A DNA stretch of 64,000 bases, from NCBI RefSeq assembly GCF_016863555.1, contig NZ_BOPC01000013.1, positions 146,908 to 210,907 of the forward strand. Reading direction: 5' to 3'. Below are positions 1 to 7,563 of this stretch, in pieces. The notes beneath the pieces were generated by a model, which worked only from the letters and a program-made list of their open reading frames with translations, searched no databases and was not told the DNA's origin. The stretch's first letter is position 1. Each line of letters starts with the position of its first letter. The DNA is from Micromonospora qiuiae. GTDB taxonomy: Bacteria > Actinomycetota > Actinomycetes > Mycobacteriales > Micromonosporaceae. The translations under genes were made by a program, and so were the position numbers.

Positions 1-850
1 GCAGCAGTTGGACCCGCATCTTGATCGCGTACGCGCCGGGCCCCAGCGCCGGCCAGTACCGCAGTCCGTTGTACGTGGGGTCGGGCTCGACGAACTCAGG
101 GAACCGCTCGGGGTGCGCGGAGAAGTCGAAGCTGCCACCGTCGACGACCACACCACCGATGGCGGTGCCGTGACCGCCGAGGTACTTGGTCGCGGAGTGG
201 ATCACCACGTCCGCGCCGTGTTCCAGCGGGCGCAGCAGGTAGGGCGTGGCGACGGTGTTGTCCACGAGCAGCGGGACGCCGACCTCGTGGGCAAGATCGG
301 CGACCGCCCGGATGTCGAGGATGTTGCTGCGGGGGTTGCCGATGGACTCGCCGAAGAAGGCCTTGGTGTTCGGCCGGACCGCCGCCCGCCAGGCGTCGAG
401 GTCGTCGGGGTCCTCGACGAAACTCACCTCGATGCCGAACTTCGGCAGGGTGTGGCGGAACAGGTTGTAGGTGCCGCCGTACAGGCTCGCGCTGGACACG
501 ATGTGGTCACCGCTGCGGGCCAGGTTGAGGATCGCCAGGGTCTCCGCGGACTGGCCGGAGGCCACGGCCAGGGCCGCGACACCGCCTTCGAGGGCGGCGA
601 CCCGCTGCTCCAGGACATCCTGGGTCGGGTTGTTGATCCGGGTGTAGATGTAGCCCGTCTCGGCCAGTGCGAACAGGCCCGCAGCGTGGTCGGCGTCGCG
701 GAAGGCGAACGAGGTGGTCTGGTAGATCGGGGTTGCCCGGGCGCCGGTGGCCGGGTCCGGAGCGGCGCCCGCGTGCACCTGCAGCGTCTCGAAGGACCAG
801 GTCGCTGGTGTGGGCTCGGCTGCAGTGGTGTCCGAGTCGGAGGTGGTCAT
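1..850 (-). CDS. metY: O-acetylhomoserine sulfhydrylase (MetY), C-terminus cut by window edge
   Basis: PLP-dependent Cys/Met-metabolism enzyme that makes homocysteine from O-acetylhomoserine and sulfide. About 283 N-terminal residues are present of a family of about 430. Seen: the opening WSFETLQVHAG, TPIYQTTSF near residue 40, YTRINNPTQDVLE near 70, the ASLYGGTYNLF segment near 121, LLVDNTVATPY near 194, and the PLP-lysine motif VIHSATKYLGGHG with Lys at about 222. The start is ATG at 850, preceded by GGAGAT. It is the first structural gene after a leader peptide and hairpin (945-1147), so expression is probably attenuated by cysteine or sulfur status. metX commonly follows metY but would lie outside the window. 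Confidence 0.95.
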   Translation of the reverse strand, partial: MTTSDSDTTAAEPTPATWSFETLQVHAGAAPDPATGARATPIYQTTSFAFRDADHAAGLFALAETGYIYTRINNPTQDVLEQRVAALEGGVAALAVASGQSAETLAILNLARSGDHIVSSASLYGGTYNLFRHTLPKFGIEVSFVEDPDDLDAWRAAVRPNTKAFFGESIGNPRSNILDIRAVADLAHEVGVPLLVDNTVATPYLLRPLEHGADVVIHSATKYLGGHGTAIGGVVVDGGSFDFSAHPERFPEFVEPDPTYNGLRYWPALGPGAYAIKMRVQLL

Positions 851-911
851 GACGTATCTCCTTCAGGCCGGGTGGGCGGCCGTGTCGCTGCGGGCTACAG
901 GGGCGAGGTCA

Positions 912-930
912 CCGGTCCGGATCTGACCGG
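912..930. repeat. small palindrome in metY 5' leader
   Basis: Six-base arms CCGGTC and GACCGG are separated by 7 bases, between the attenuator-like hairpin and the metY start. It may be part of the leader fold; function is unknown. Confidence 0.4.
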
Positions 931-944
931 ACGGAGTCGGAGCG

Positions 945-1000
945 CAGAAAACAGGACCCGCCAGCGTCGATCACGAGATCGATGATCTGCAGCTGGCGGG
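945..1000 (-). terminator. attenuator-like terminator between leader peptide and metY
   Basis: On the minus strand the arms GCCCGCCAGC and GCTGGCGGG (992-1000 with 957-965) enclose a second internal pairing (CGATC/GATCG) and are followed by a T-rich stretch ending in GTTTTCTGC. It lies about 50 bases after the leader stop codon and about 100 bases before the metY start. That is where a transcription attenuator controlled by leader translation would sit. Function is inferred from position and shape. Confidence 0.6.
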
Positions 1001-1051
1001 CGGCGAGCCGCTCGGCTTGTCCCAAGGTGCCGATCTGGGGCGTCGCGCAAA

Positions 1052-1147
1052 TCAGGCGCGACAGAGCGCGGTGGTGACACGCATCAGGTCGACGTGACGC
1101 CGTGAGCAAAGGCGCATCCGCAGCTGCGGGACCTGTGCGTGCGACAT
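1052..1147 (-). CDS. 31-residue Cys-containing leader peptide upstream of metY
   Basis: A 31-codon ORF begins at ATG 1147 with GGAG about 6 bases upstream and ends with TGA at 1052. It contains LRMRLCSRRHVDLMR and a second cysteine in the terminal ALCRA. This matches the actinobacterial leader-peptide pattern (LR-x-R-x-C-x-RRHVDL-x-R) that I know from upstream of sulfur and cysteine metabolism genes. The two Cys codons (TGC at residue 14, TGT at 29) suggest ribosome stalling when Cys-tRNA is low. A terminator-like hairpin lies between it and metY, so a cis-regulatory rather than protein-level role is likely. Confidence 0.82.
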   Translation of the reverse strand: MSHAQVPQLRMRLCSRRHVDLMRVTTALCRA

Positions 1148-1171
1148 GTCGGGCTCCACTGACATCATGAT

Positions 1172-1199
1172 CATTTAAGCTCGGTCTGTTAAATGTCAA
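1172..1199 (-). promoter_or_regulatory. sigma-70-type promoter for leader-metY
   Basis: On the minus strand TTGACA (1199-1194) is followed after 16 bases by TAAATG (1177-1172), a good -35/-10 pair. It lies about 25 bases upstream of the leader-peptide ATG and points at the leader and metY. Confidence 0.65.
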
Positions 1200-1268
1200 A
1201 CGCTAGCCTACCCGGCCGGGTTCGAGACGAATCGTCTCGAAGTGTGGATCCACGGTGACGGGCATAAC

Positions 1269-2087
1269 TCAGACGCCCTTCGGGTGCCACACGGTCTTCG
1301 TCTCCAGCAGCCACGTCATCCGGCCCAACCCCGGGTCCCCCGACCAGTCGTGATCCGCCGGCCGGAGCACCCGCTTGAGGTTCTCTGCCGCCTTGACCTC
1401 CAGGTCGGCAGCCAGCTCGGGATCGGTCACCCCGGTCAGGTCGATCGCGTTGACGTCCATGTGCGCGGCCAACGTCGGCACGGTCTCGGCGTGGCGGCCG
1501 GTCAGGATGTTCACCACCCCGCCGGGCAGGTCCGAGGTGGCCAGCACCTCGGCCAGGGTCACCGCGGCGAGGGGAGCCGCCGGCGAGGCGGACACCACCA
1601 CCGTGTTGCCGCTGACGATCGCCGGGGCGATCACGCTGACCAGGCCGAGCAGCGCCGGCGCCTCGGGGGCCACCACCGCCACCACGCCGGTCGGCTCGGG
1701 CGCGGAAAGATTGAAGTACGGCCCGGCCACCGGGTTCGCGCCGCCGTACACCTGCGGCAGCTTGTCGGACCAGCCCGCGTACCAGACCCAGCGGTCGGTC
1801 GCCGCGTCCACCTCGTCGCCGGGCACACCGAGGGCGACGAACTGCTCGCGCCGGCCCTCCAGCATCTCCGCCACCCGGTAGAGGATCTGACCCCGGTTGT
1901 ACGCGGTCGCCCCGGCCCACCCCCGCACGGCGGCGCGGGCGGCGATTACCGCGTCCCGCGCGTCCTTGCGGGAGGCCAGCGACACGTTGGAGTCCTGCAC
2001 GAGATACGACCGTCCCGACTCGCTGCGCGGGAACTTCCCGCCGATGAAGAGCTTGTACGTCTTGCGTACCGCGACCCGCTCAGACAT
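1269..2087 (-). CDS. truncated aldehyde dehydrogenase-family protein without catalytic residues
   Basis: 272 residues resembling only the first part of the ALDH fold: YKLFIGGKFPRSESG at the N-terminus, PTGVVAVVAPEAPALLGLV near 130, VSGNTVVVSASP, and DLPGGVVNILTGRHAE near 190. The ELGGK glutamate loop and the catalytic-cysteine domain are absent, and the protein ends WHPKGV. It is therefore unlikely to oxidise aldehydes alone. The start ATG at 2087 overlaps the stop of the full-length ALDH by 8 bases, so the two are coupled and may form a mixed complex. The compact, in-frame, coupled arrangement argues against simple decay, so I call it a short paralogue rather than a pseudogene. Confidence 0.8.
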   Translation of the reverse strand: MSERVAVRKTYKLFIGGKFPRSESGRSYLVQDSNVSLASRKDARDAVIAARAAVRGWAGATAYNRGQILYRVAEMLEGRREQFVALGVPGDEVDAATDRWVWYAGWSDKLPQVYGGANPVAGPYFNLSAPEPTGVVAVVAPEAPALLGLVSVIAPAIVSGNTVVVSASPAAPLAAVTLAEVLATSDLPGGVVNILTGRHAETVPTLAAHMDVNAIDLTGVTDPELAADLEVKAAENLKRVLRPADHDWSGDPGLGRMTWLLETKTVWHPKGV

Positions 2088-3510
2088 TGAGGTACGCCTC
2101 CAGCCCGTGCCGGCCGCCCTCGCGACCGTAGCCCGACTCCTTGTAGCCCCCGAAGGGCGAGGTCGGGTCGAACTTGTTGAACGTGTTGGCCCAGACCACT
2201 CCGGCGCGCAGCCGGTCGGCCATCCACAGGATCCGGGAGCCCTTCTCGGTCCAGATCCCGGCCGACAACCCGTACGGCGTGTTGTTCGCCTTCTCCACGG
2301 CCTCGGCCGGGGTGCGGAAGGTCAGCACGGAGAGCACCGGGCCGAAGATCTCCTCCCGGGCGATCCGGTGCGCCTGGGTGACCCCGGTGAAGATGGTCGG
2401 CGCGAACCAGAAGCCCCGCTCGGGCAGTTCGCACGGCGGCGACCACTGCTGCGCACCCTCGGCGGCGCCAGCGTCGGTCAGCTCCCGGATCCGGGCCAGC
2501 TGGGCGGCGGAGTTGATCGCACCGATGTCGGTGTTCTTGTCCAGCGGGTCACCGACCCGCAGCCGGGCCATCCGCCGCTTGAGCGACTCCAGCACCGTCT
2601 CGGCGACGGACTCCTGGACCAGCAGCCGGGAGCCGGCGCAGCAGACGTGCCCCTGGTTGAAGAAGATCCCGTTGACGATGCCCTCGACCGCCTGGTCGAC
2701 CGGGGCGTCGTCGAAGACGATGTTGGCGGCCTTGCCGCCCAACTCCAGGGTGAGCTTCTTGCGGCTGCCGGCGACCGCGCGGGCGATGGCCCGGCCGACC
2801 TCGGTGGAGCCGGTGAAGGCAATCTTGTCCACACCCGGGTGCTCGACCAGCGCCCGGCCGGTCTCGCCCGCCCCGGTGACGATGTTGACCACGCCGGCCG
2901 GCAGGTCGGCCTGCTGGCAGATCTCGGCGAAGAGCAGCGCGGTCAGCGGGGTGGTCTCGGCCGGTTTCAGCACCACCGTGTTGCCGGTCGCCAACGCCGG
3001 AGCGATCTTCCAGGCCAGCATGAGCAGCGGGAAGTTCCACGGGATGACCTGCGCCGCCACGCCCAGCGGCTTCGGGTCGGGACCGAAGCCGGCGTAACCG
3101 AGCTTGTCCGCCCAGCCCGCGTAGTAGAAGAAGTGCGCGGCGACCAACGGCAGGTCGACGTCCCGTGACTCCTTGATCGGCTTGCCGTTGTCCAGCGACT
3201 CCAGCACGGCCAACTCGCGGGAGCGCTCCTGGATGATCCGGGCGATCCGGTACAGGTACTTTGCCCGGTCCCGGCCCGGCATCGGGCCCCAGACCTGCTC
3301 GTACGCCTTCCGGGCGGCCCGGACCGCGCGGTCCACGTCCTGGCTGCCGCCCTCGGCGATCTCGGCGAGCACTTCCTCGGAGGCCGGATTGATCGACTTG
3401 AAGCTGCCGCCGTCGGTCGGGTCGACGAACGTCCCGTCGACGAACAGGCCATAGGACGGCTTGATGTCCACCACCGAGCGCGACTCGGGGGCGGGGGCGT
3501 ATTCGAACAT
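2080..3510 (-). CDS. NAD(P)-dependent aldehyde dehydrogenase
   Basis: 476 residues, normal ALDH length. Seen: cofactor and oxyanion motif VIPWNFPLLML near 155, LKPAETTPLTAL near 181, nucleotide-binding GSTEVGRAI near 234, general base Glu in LTLELGGK at about 256, catalytic Cys at about 290 in NQGHVCCAGSR, and EEIFGPVLSVL downstream. Five bases separate its ATG from the deoC stop, so it is co-transcribed after deoC. DeoC releases acetaldehyde and glyceraldehyde-3-phosphate, so oxidation of the acetaldehyde is the likely job (inference). It is translationally coupled to the shorter paralogue downstream. Confidence 0.92.
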   Translation of the reverse strand: MFEYAPAPESRSVVDIKPSYGLFVDGTFVDPTDGGSFKSINPASEEVLAEIAEGGSQDVDRAVRAARKAYEQVWGPMPGRDRAKYLYRIARIIQERSRELAVLESLDNGKPIKESRDVDLPLVAAHFFYYAGWADKLGYAGFGPDPKPLGVAAQVIPWNFPLLMLAWKIAPALATGNTVVLKPAETTPLTALLFAEICQQADLPAGVVNIVTGAGETGRALVEHPGVDKIAFTGSTEVGRAIARAVAGSRKKLTLELGGKAANIVFDDAPVDQAVEGIVNGIFFNQGHVCCAGSRLLVQESVAETVLESLKRRMARLRVGDPLDKNTDIGAINSAAQLARIRELTDAGAAEGAQQWSPPCELPERGFWFAPTIFTGVTQAHRIAREEIFGPVLSVLTFRTPAEAVEKANNTPYGLSAGIWTEKGSRILWMADRLRAGVVWANTFNKFDPTSPFGGYKESGYGREGGRHGLEAYLNV

Positions 3511-3515
3511 CGCGG

Positions 3516-4607
3516 TCAGTCCAGGGTGAAGTAGTCGGGGCCGGCGTAGACGCCGGTCTTCAGCTTGGTGCGCTGCATCAGCAGGTCGTTCAGCAGACTG
3601 GAGGCGCCGAAGCGGAACCAGTCCGGGTCCAGCCAGTCCGGCCCGACGGTCTCGTTGACCATGACCAGGTACTTGATGGCGTCCTTGGTGGTCCTGATGC
3701 CGCCGGCCGGCTTCACGCCGACCTGCCGTCCGGTGGCGGCCCGGAAGTCGCGGACCGCCTCCAGCATCACCAGCGTCACCGGCAGGGTGGCCGCGACCGG
3801 GACCTTGCCGGTGGAGGTCTTGATGAAATCGCCGCCGGCCAGCATCGCCAGCCAGGAGGCGCGGCGCACGTTGTCGTAGGTGGCCAACTCGCCGGTCTCC
3901 AGGATCACCTTAAGGTGGGCTCGCGGTCGCCCTTGGCGACCGGCATCAGCACCGCCGCAGGCATCCTTGATCGCCACGATCTCGTCGTACACCTCGCCGT
4001 AGCGACCGGCCAGGAAGGCACCTCGGTTGATCACCATGTCGATCTCGTCGGCCCCGGCCTCGACCGCCGCGCGGGTGTCGGCGAGCTTGACCTCCAGCGG
4101 CGCCTGACCCGACGGGAACGCCGTCGCCACGCTGGCCAGGTGCACTCCGCCGAGTCCGGTCGGCGCGGCGCCGCCCGCCGGTTCCGATCCGTCGGATGGC
4201 CGTCCGGTGGCGCTGCCGGGTCCCGGTCCGTCGGATGGCCGTCCGGGCCCGGTGGCGCGCAGCACCTCGGCCGCGTACGGGACCATCGAGGGATAGACGC
4301 AGACCGCGCCGACGTGCGGGCAGGACGGGTCGGCCGGATCCGGTCGCAGTGCCTTGGCGGCGAGCGCCCGCACCTTGCCCGGGGTGTCCGCCCCCTCCAG
4401 CGTGGTCAGGTCCACCATCCGAATGGCGAGGTCGATCGCCTGGGCCTTGGCGGTGGTCTTGATGGATCGGGTGCCGAGTTGGGCTGCCCGCTGCTCCGCG
4501 CCGACCTGGTCCACGCCCGGTAGGCCGTGCAGGAAGGCTCGCAGAGCAGTCTCGGATCGTCCCAGTTCGGAGAGGTCCGACCGGGCCGACGTCGCTGTCG
4601 CCGTCAT
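3516..4607 (-). CDS. deoC: deoxyribose-phosphate aldolase with Gly/Pro-rich insertion
   Basis: Class I aldolase splitting 2-deoxyribose-5-phosphate into glyceraldehyde-3-phosphate and acetaldehyde in deoxynucleoside salvage. 363 residues. Seen: ADEIDMVINRG (Asp at about 190), AHLKVILETGEL near 230, Schiff-base lysine in DFIKTSTGKVP (about 263), second active-site lysine in VGVKPAGGIRTTKDA (about 299), and FRFGASSLLNDLL near the C-terminus. Odd: an insertion of about 35 residues (roughly 119-154) between VPYAAEVLRATG and GVHLASVATAFPSG carries GRPSDG twice, from a 39-base in-frame duplication. It heads the deoC-ALDH-ALDH transcription unit; the start is ATG 4607. Confidence 0.94.
   Translation of the reverse strand: MTATATSARSDLSELGRSETALRAFLHGLPGVDQVGAEQRAAQLGTRSIKTTAKAQAIDLAIRMVDLTTLEGADTPGKVRALAAKALRPDPADPSCPHVGAVCVYPSMVPYAAEVLRATGPGRPSDGPGPGSATGRPSDGSEPAGGAAPTGLGGVHLASVATAFPSGQAPLEVKLADTRAAVEAGADEIDMVINRGAFLAGRYGEVYDEIVAIKDACGGADAGRQGRPRAHLKVILETGELATYDNVRRASWLAMLAGGDFIKTSTGKVPVAATLPVTLVMLEAVRDFRAATGRQVGVKPAGGIRTTKDAIKYLVMVNETVGPDWLDPDWFRFGASSLLNDLLMQRTKLKTGVYAGPDYFTLD
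4189..4247. repeat. 39-bp-period duplication inside deoC
   Basis: The same 20-base string, containing CGTCGGATGGCCGTCCGG, starts at 4189 and again at 4228. The spacing of 39 bases keeps the reading frame and duplicates 13 residues of the DeoC insertion. Confidence 0.75.
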
Positions 4608-4646
4608 GGCTGGAAGTCTACGCGGGCCGACCCGCAGTGATCTTGG

Positions 4647-4707
4647 TCGCTGCCGCTGCCGCTGCCGTTGTCGCTGTCGTTGTCGTTGTCGTTGTCGCTG
4701 CCGTTGC
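4647..4707. repeat. degenerate hexanucleotide tandem repeat between deoC and upp
   Basis: About ten units of TGYCGY (C or T at the variable places) run between the divergently transcribed deoC and upp, inside their shared upstream region. Slippage could change promoter spacing. No protein is supported here. Confidence 0.8.
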
Positions 4708-4816
4708 CCGAGCGAGTGCTGATCGGGTTCGGACTGTGGCGGTTCGCGGGTGAGCGACGCCGCTGGTCCGGGCGGGCCCCGCGCGCCGGCGGCCGGGCGG
4801 GGTAGGTTGACCGATC

Positions 4817-5449
4817 GTGGACGTACTCGTCATTGACCATCCGCTCGCCCAGTCTCGGCTGACCGCCATGCGGGACGAACGGACCGACGCCGCCTCGTTC
4901 CGGGCGGCGCTGCACGAACTCACCACCATGCTGGTGTACGAGGCGGCGCGCGCCTTCCCGGTCGAGAAGTACCCGGTGCAGACCCCGGTCACCGCCACCG
5001 AGGGCACCCGGCTGGCCAACCCGCCGCTGCTGGTGCCGGTGCTGCGGGCCGGGCTCGGCATGGCCGACGCCGCGCTGGGGCTGCTGCCCGAGTCGTCGAT
5101 GGGTTTCGTCGGGCTGGCCCGCGACGAGGAGACGTTCGAACCGCGCGCCTACATGGAGTCGCTGCCCCGGGACCTGAGCGGCCTGCCGGTGCTGGTCCTC
5201 GACCCGATGCTGGCCACCGGCGGGTCGCTGGAGCACTGCTGCCGGCTGCTGGCCGAGCGTGGCTGCACCGACATCACCGTGCTCTGCGTACTGGCCGCGC
5301 CGGCGGGCATCGAGCGGCTGGAGCGTTCCGGCCTGCCTCTGCGTCTGGTCACCGCCTCGATCGACGAGGGCCTCAACGACAGCAAGTTCATCGTGCCCGG
5401 CCTCGGCGACGCCGGCGACCGCCAGTTCGGCGGCATGCCCCGCTTCTAA
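4817..5449 (+). CDS. upp: uracil phosphoribosyltransferase
   Basis: Converts uracil and PRPP to UMP in pyrimidine salvage. 210 residues, typical length. Seen: the N-terminal [32 protein letters not shown] near 70, the PRPP loop [12 protein letters not shown] (126-137), and the C-terminal uracil-binding loop [13 protein letters not shown] near 193. The start is GTG 4817. It is divergent from deoC, so salvage of the base and of the sugar is genetically linked. It ends just before a large perfect palindrome. Confidence 0.96.
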   Translation: MDVLVIDHPLAQSRLTAMRDERTDAASFRAALHELTTMLVYEAARAFPVEKYPVQTPVTATEGTRLANPPLLVPVLRAGLGMADAALGLLPESSMGFVGLARDEETFEPRAYMESLPRDLSGLPVLVLDPMLATGGSLEHCCRLLAERGCTDITVLCVLAAPAGIERLERSGLPLRLVTASIDEGLNDSKFIVPGLGDAGDRQFGGMPRF

Positions 5450-5472
5450 CGGAGCCGGCGCCCGGCACCTCA

Positions 5473-5537
5473 CCGTTGATCATGAGGTTAGCGGCAGTGG
5501 TTGATCTCCGTACTGCCGCTAACCTCATGATCAACGG
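5473..5537. repeat. 26-bp perfect inverted repeat with 13-nt loop after upp
   Basis: Arms at 5473-5498 and 5512-5537 are exact reverse complements (outer part CCGTTGATCATGAGG). It is 24 bases after the upp stop and before the convergent DUF397 gene, so it could terminate both. Its length and GATCATG core resemble the palindromes at 21505 and 45671, suggesting a REP-like element rather than a simple terminator. Confidence 0.8.
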
Positions 5538-5578
5538 GACGCTGGCGGCGACGCCTACCGGTGAGCCGGTCAGCAGGG

Positions 5579-5782
5579 TCAGCGGGGCAGTTGATCGGAC
5601 CGGACGGCGGTGACGAAGGCGGACCAGGCGGCGGGTGCGATGGTGAGCGCCGGTCCGGCCGGGTCCTTGCTGTCCCGGATGCCGACGACACCGGGCAGGT
5701 TGTCGGCAACCTCGACACAGTCGCCGCCGTTGGTGCCGCTGCGGGTGCTGGTGCGCCAGCGGGCGCCGGTCAGGTCACTCAT
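5579..5782 (-). CDS. DUF397 domain protein
   Basis: 67 residues starting MSDLTGARWRTSTRSG and ending WSAFVTAVRSDQLPR, with DCVEVADNLPGVVGIRDSK in between, which is the DUF397 pattern. In actinomycetes these small proteins are usually encoded beside an XRE regulator of the type found immediately upstream here. Some such pairs act in development (the WhiJ/BldB-like theme), but this one's role is unknown. The ATG at 5782 overlaps the stop of the regulator gene by 8 bases, so translation is coupled. Confidence 0.85.
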   Translation of the reverse strand: MSDLTGARWRTSTRSGTNGGDCVEVADNLPGVVGIRDSKDPAGPALTIAPAAWSAFVTAVRSDQLPR

Positions 5783-6659
5783 AGCACTCTCCCCGGATGG
5801 CATCGATCAGTTCCACTGATTGTCGCTCATCCAACGCGAGCGACTCCAGCCCTCGCCAGACCCGTTCATAGGCGGCGATTTCCGCCGGCTGGTCGAGGTA
5901 GAGCGCGCCGGTGAGCCCTTCGACGTAGACCGTCGGCGGCTCGCTGGGGGTGCCCAGTGTCGAGTCGGGAAAGTCGAGCAGGACGAAGGTGCCCGCCTCG
6001 GCGGCCAGCGGTGGACCGGCCGCCAGCGGCAGCACCCGGATCGTGATGTTGTGTCGTTGGCCGACGGTGAGCAGGTGCCGGAGTTGGTCGGCCATCACCG
6101 GCCGGTCCGGCACCGGGCGACGCAGCACCGCCTCGCTGAGCATCACGGTCAGGTGCGGGGCCGGCGGTAGCCGTCGGGCCAGCAGGCCCTGGCGCTGGAT
6201 CCGTAGGTTCACCGCCTTCTGCCGCTCCTCCTCCGCCAGCTCCGGCCGGTTCTTCAAAAAGAGCGCGGTGGCGTACCCGGGGGTCTGCAACAGTCCGGGC
6301 ACCAGTTCGGCGTTGTAGTGCCGGACGCTGCTGGCCACGCTCTCCAACCCCATGTAGAGCGAGAACCAGGCCGGGATGGAGCGGCCGTACGCGTGCCACC
6401 AACCCTCCGCCCGGCCGACCTCGGCGAGCCCGAGCAGCACGCTCGCCTGCTCCGGGGTGGCTCGGTACAGCTCGCAGAGCACTCGGACGTCCGGGGTCCG
6501 CGCGGCGGTGTCGCCCCGTTCGATGCGCCAGATCTTCTGCCGCGAGCAGCCCAGCTCCTCAGCGGCCGCGTCCATGCTGACCTGGGCGTCCATCCGAAGT
6601 TGAGTGAGCAGCCTGCCGAGTTGCCGTCGCGGCACCGTCGAACTGTTTGTTGCATGCAC
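5775..6659 (-). CDS. XRE-family regulator with DUF5753-type sensor region
   Basis: 294 residues from GTG 6659. The helix-turn-helix is near residues 8-60 (RRQLGRLLTQLRMDAQVSMD, then ELGCSRQKIWRIERGD). A large C-terminal DUF5753-like region follows, with SVRHYNAELVPGLLQTPGYA, NLRIQRQGLL and VYVEGLTGALYLD. It is the upstream member of an XRE/DUF397 pair. The start codon lies inside an inverted repeat (6648-6668), which suggests tight autoregulation or a near-leaderless transcript. An upstream in-frame ATG at 6716 is possible but would add residues unlike the family. Confidence 0.88.
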   Translation of the reverse strand: MHATNSSTVPRRQLGRLLTQLRMDAQVSMDAAAEELGCSRQKIWRIERGDTAARTPDVRVLCELYRATPEQASVLLGLAEVGRAEGWWHAYGRSIPAWFSLYMGLESVASSVRHYNAELVPGLLQTPGYATALFLKNRPELAEEERQKAVNLRIQRQGLLARRLPPAPHLTVMLSEAVLRRPVPDRPVMADQLRHLLTVGQRHNITIRVLPLAAGPPLAAEAGTFVLLDFPDSTLGTPSEPPTVYVEGLTGALYLDQPAEIAAYERVWRGLESLALDERQSVELIDAIRGECYE

Positions 6660-6668
6660 CGTGCAACA
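6648..6668. promoter_or_regulatory. operator-like palindrome over the XRE gene start
   Basis: TGTTGCA and TGCAACA are separated by 7 bases and contain the GTG start at 6657-6659. TGCAAC occurs once more about 20 bases upstream (near 6684). Position and symmetry suggest an autorepressor site; this is inference. Confidence 0.5.
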
Positions 6669-6930
6669 CCCTCCGTCCCAGAATGCAACGCATACGGTTG
6701 AGCGGTGAAACGCCAAAAACCGTATTGCCCGCTAAAAGCGGAATATGACGATGGCTGATGTGGTGATGCTATTTGGTAGAGCCCTGAGTGAGCAAGCCGC
6801 AACGGAGTGTTGTTCTGGCGGGCGTCATCTTCCGGTCGTACCGTCCGAGCTATGCCTCGTCATCGGCGACCGCCACAACGAGGTCGGCGTCGCCTCTCCT
6901 ATCAACTCGCCCGACTCCAGGCGCTCGATC

Positions 6931-6960
6931 ATCGCCGATCGCCGATCGCCGATCGCCGTT
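6931..6960. repeat. GCCGATC heptamer tandem repeat
   Basis: GCCGATC is repeated three to four times head to tail in non-coding DNA. No function can be read from it. Confidence 0.7.
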
Positions 6961-7276
6961 TCGCCGTGATGGCGCCATCCCGACCGATCAGACACCGCCA
7001 TACCGACGAAACGGAGTCGATGAACTGGCAGCGAAAGTCAGCGGCCGATCACTGAGAGGACGCACAGTGGAGGGGGTGAGGGCGGGCTGACTCATCCACT
7101 CCGTCAGCGCCGCGGAGCCAACGCCTCCCGCGATTAGCCGATATTCGCCTGTTAGCGGCAGAACCTTTGGTCGGGTGTCAAGTGAGTCCGGCAGTAGAGC
7201 GATGGTGACGTCCCGGCCCGTGCAGCGACCGGCCGATCTGCCTGAGGCGCTCTCTTCCGGCACCGTCGCCCAAGAC

Positions 7277-7320
7277 GCCGCAAGTCGCGGGTCTGGGCAC
7301 GAGATGCCGCGACTTGCGGC
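7277..7320. repeat. 14-bp perfect inverted repeat within a palindrome cluster
   Basis: GCCGCAAGTCGCGG (7277-7290) and CCGCGACTTGCGGC (7307-7320) are exact reverse complements around a 16-base loop. Related ATGCCGCA units recur at about 7344, 7384 and 7428, so the element has been amplified locally. Confidence 0.75.
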
Positions 7321-7508
7321 CTCAGCGAACCCGGACACCCCGACATGCCGCAAGCCGCGCCGCTCACCGGGCGGGATAGCGCGGCATGCCGCAACTCGTG
7401 CCCACCCGGTCGGCCGGAACGCCCCGACATGCCGCATCCCGCGCCATCCACCACCCCAGGCACAGAGCATTACCGGGCATGGACCCCGACCTCGCCTATT
7501 GCCGGTTT

Positions 7509-7563
7509 GTTAAAAGGGGGCCCTTCCTATACACGAGGCGTTAAAAAGGGGCCCTTCCTTACA
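7509..7563 (-). repeat. GGGGCCCC twin-palindrome element, copy 1
   Basis: Read on the minus strand it begins TGTAAGGAAGGGCCCC, has the spacer AACGCCTCGTGTATAGG, then a second GGGCCCC block and TTTTAAC. The TAA stop of the mutase gene is inside its first bases. Two other copies (30108 and 33838) are placed the same way relative to a gene end, so it probably acts as a 3'-end or terminator element. Confidence 0.8.

Larger units (their letters stand above)
6670..7508. other. 839-bp gene-free interval with short repeats
   Basis: No ORF here has a plausible start, composition or family resemblance. It contains a 7-bp tandem repeat of GCCGATC (6931-6960) and, from about 7270, several palindromic units built on ATGCCGCA and CGGCATG. 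It separates the XRE gene's upstream side from the 3' end of the mutase gene. Confidence 0.7.

Noticed and set aside
850..1200. SAM-type riboswitch before metY
   Set aside because: The space is occupied by a leader ORF and terminator; I see no SAM-I or SAM-IV core motif.
6745..7090. ORFs of 74-100 codons in the gap after the XRE gene
   Set aside because: Low complexity caused by the GCCGATC repeat and no conserved features.
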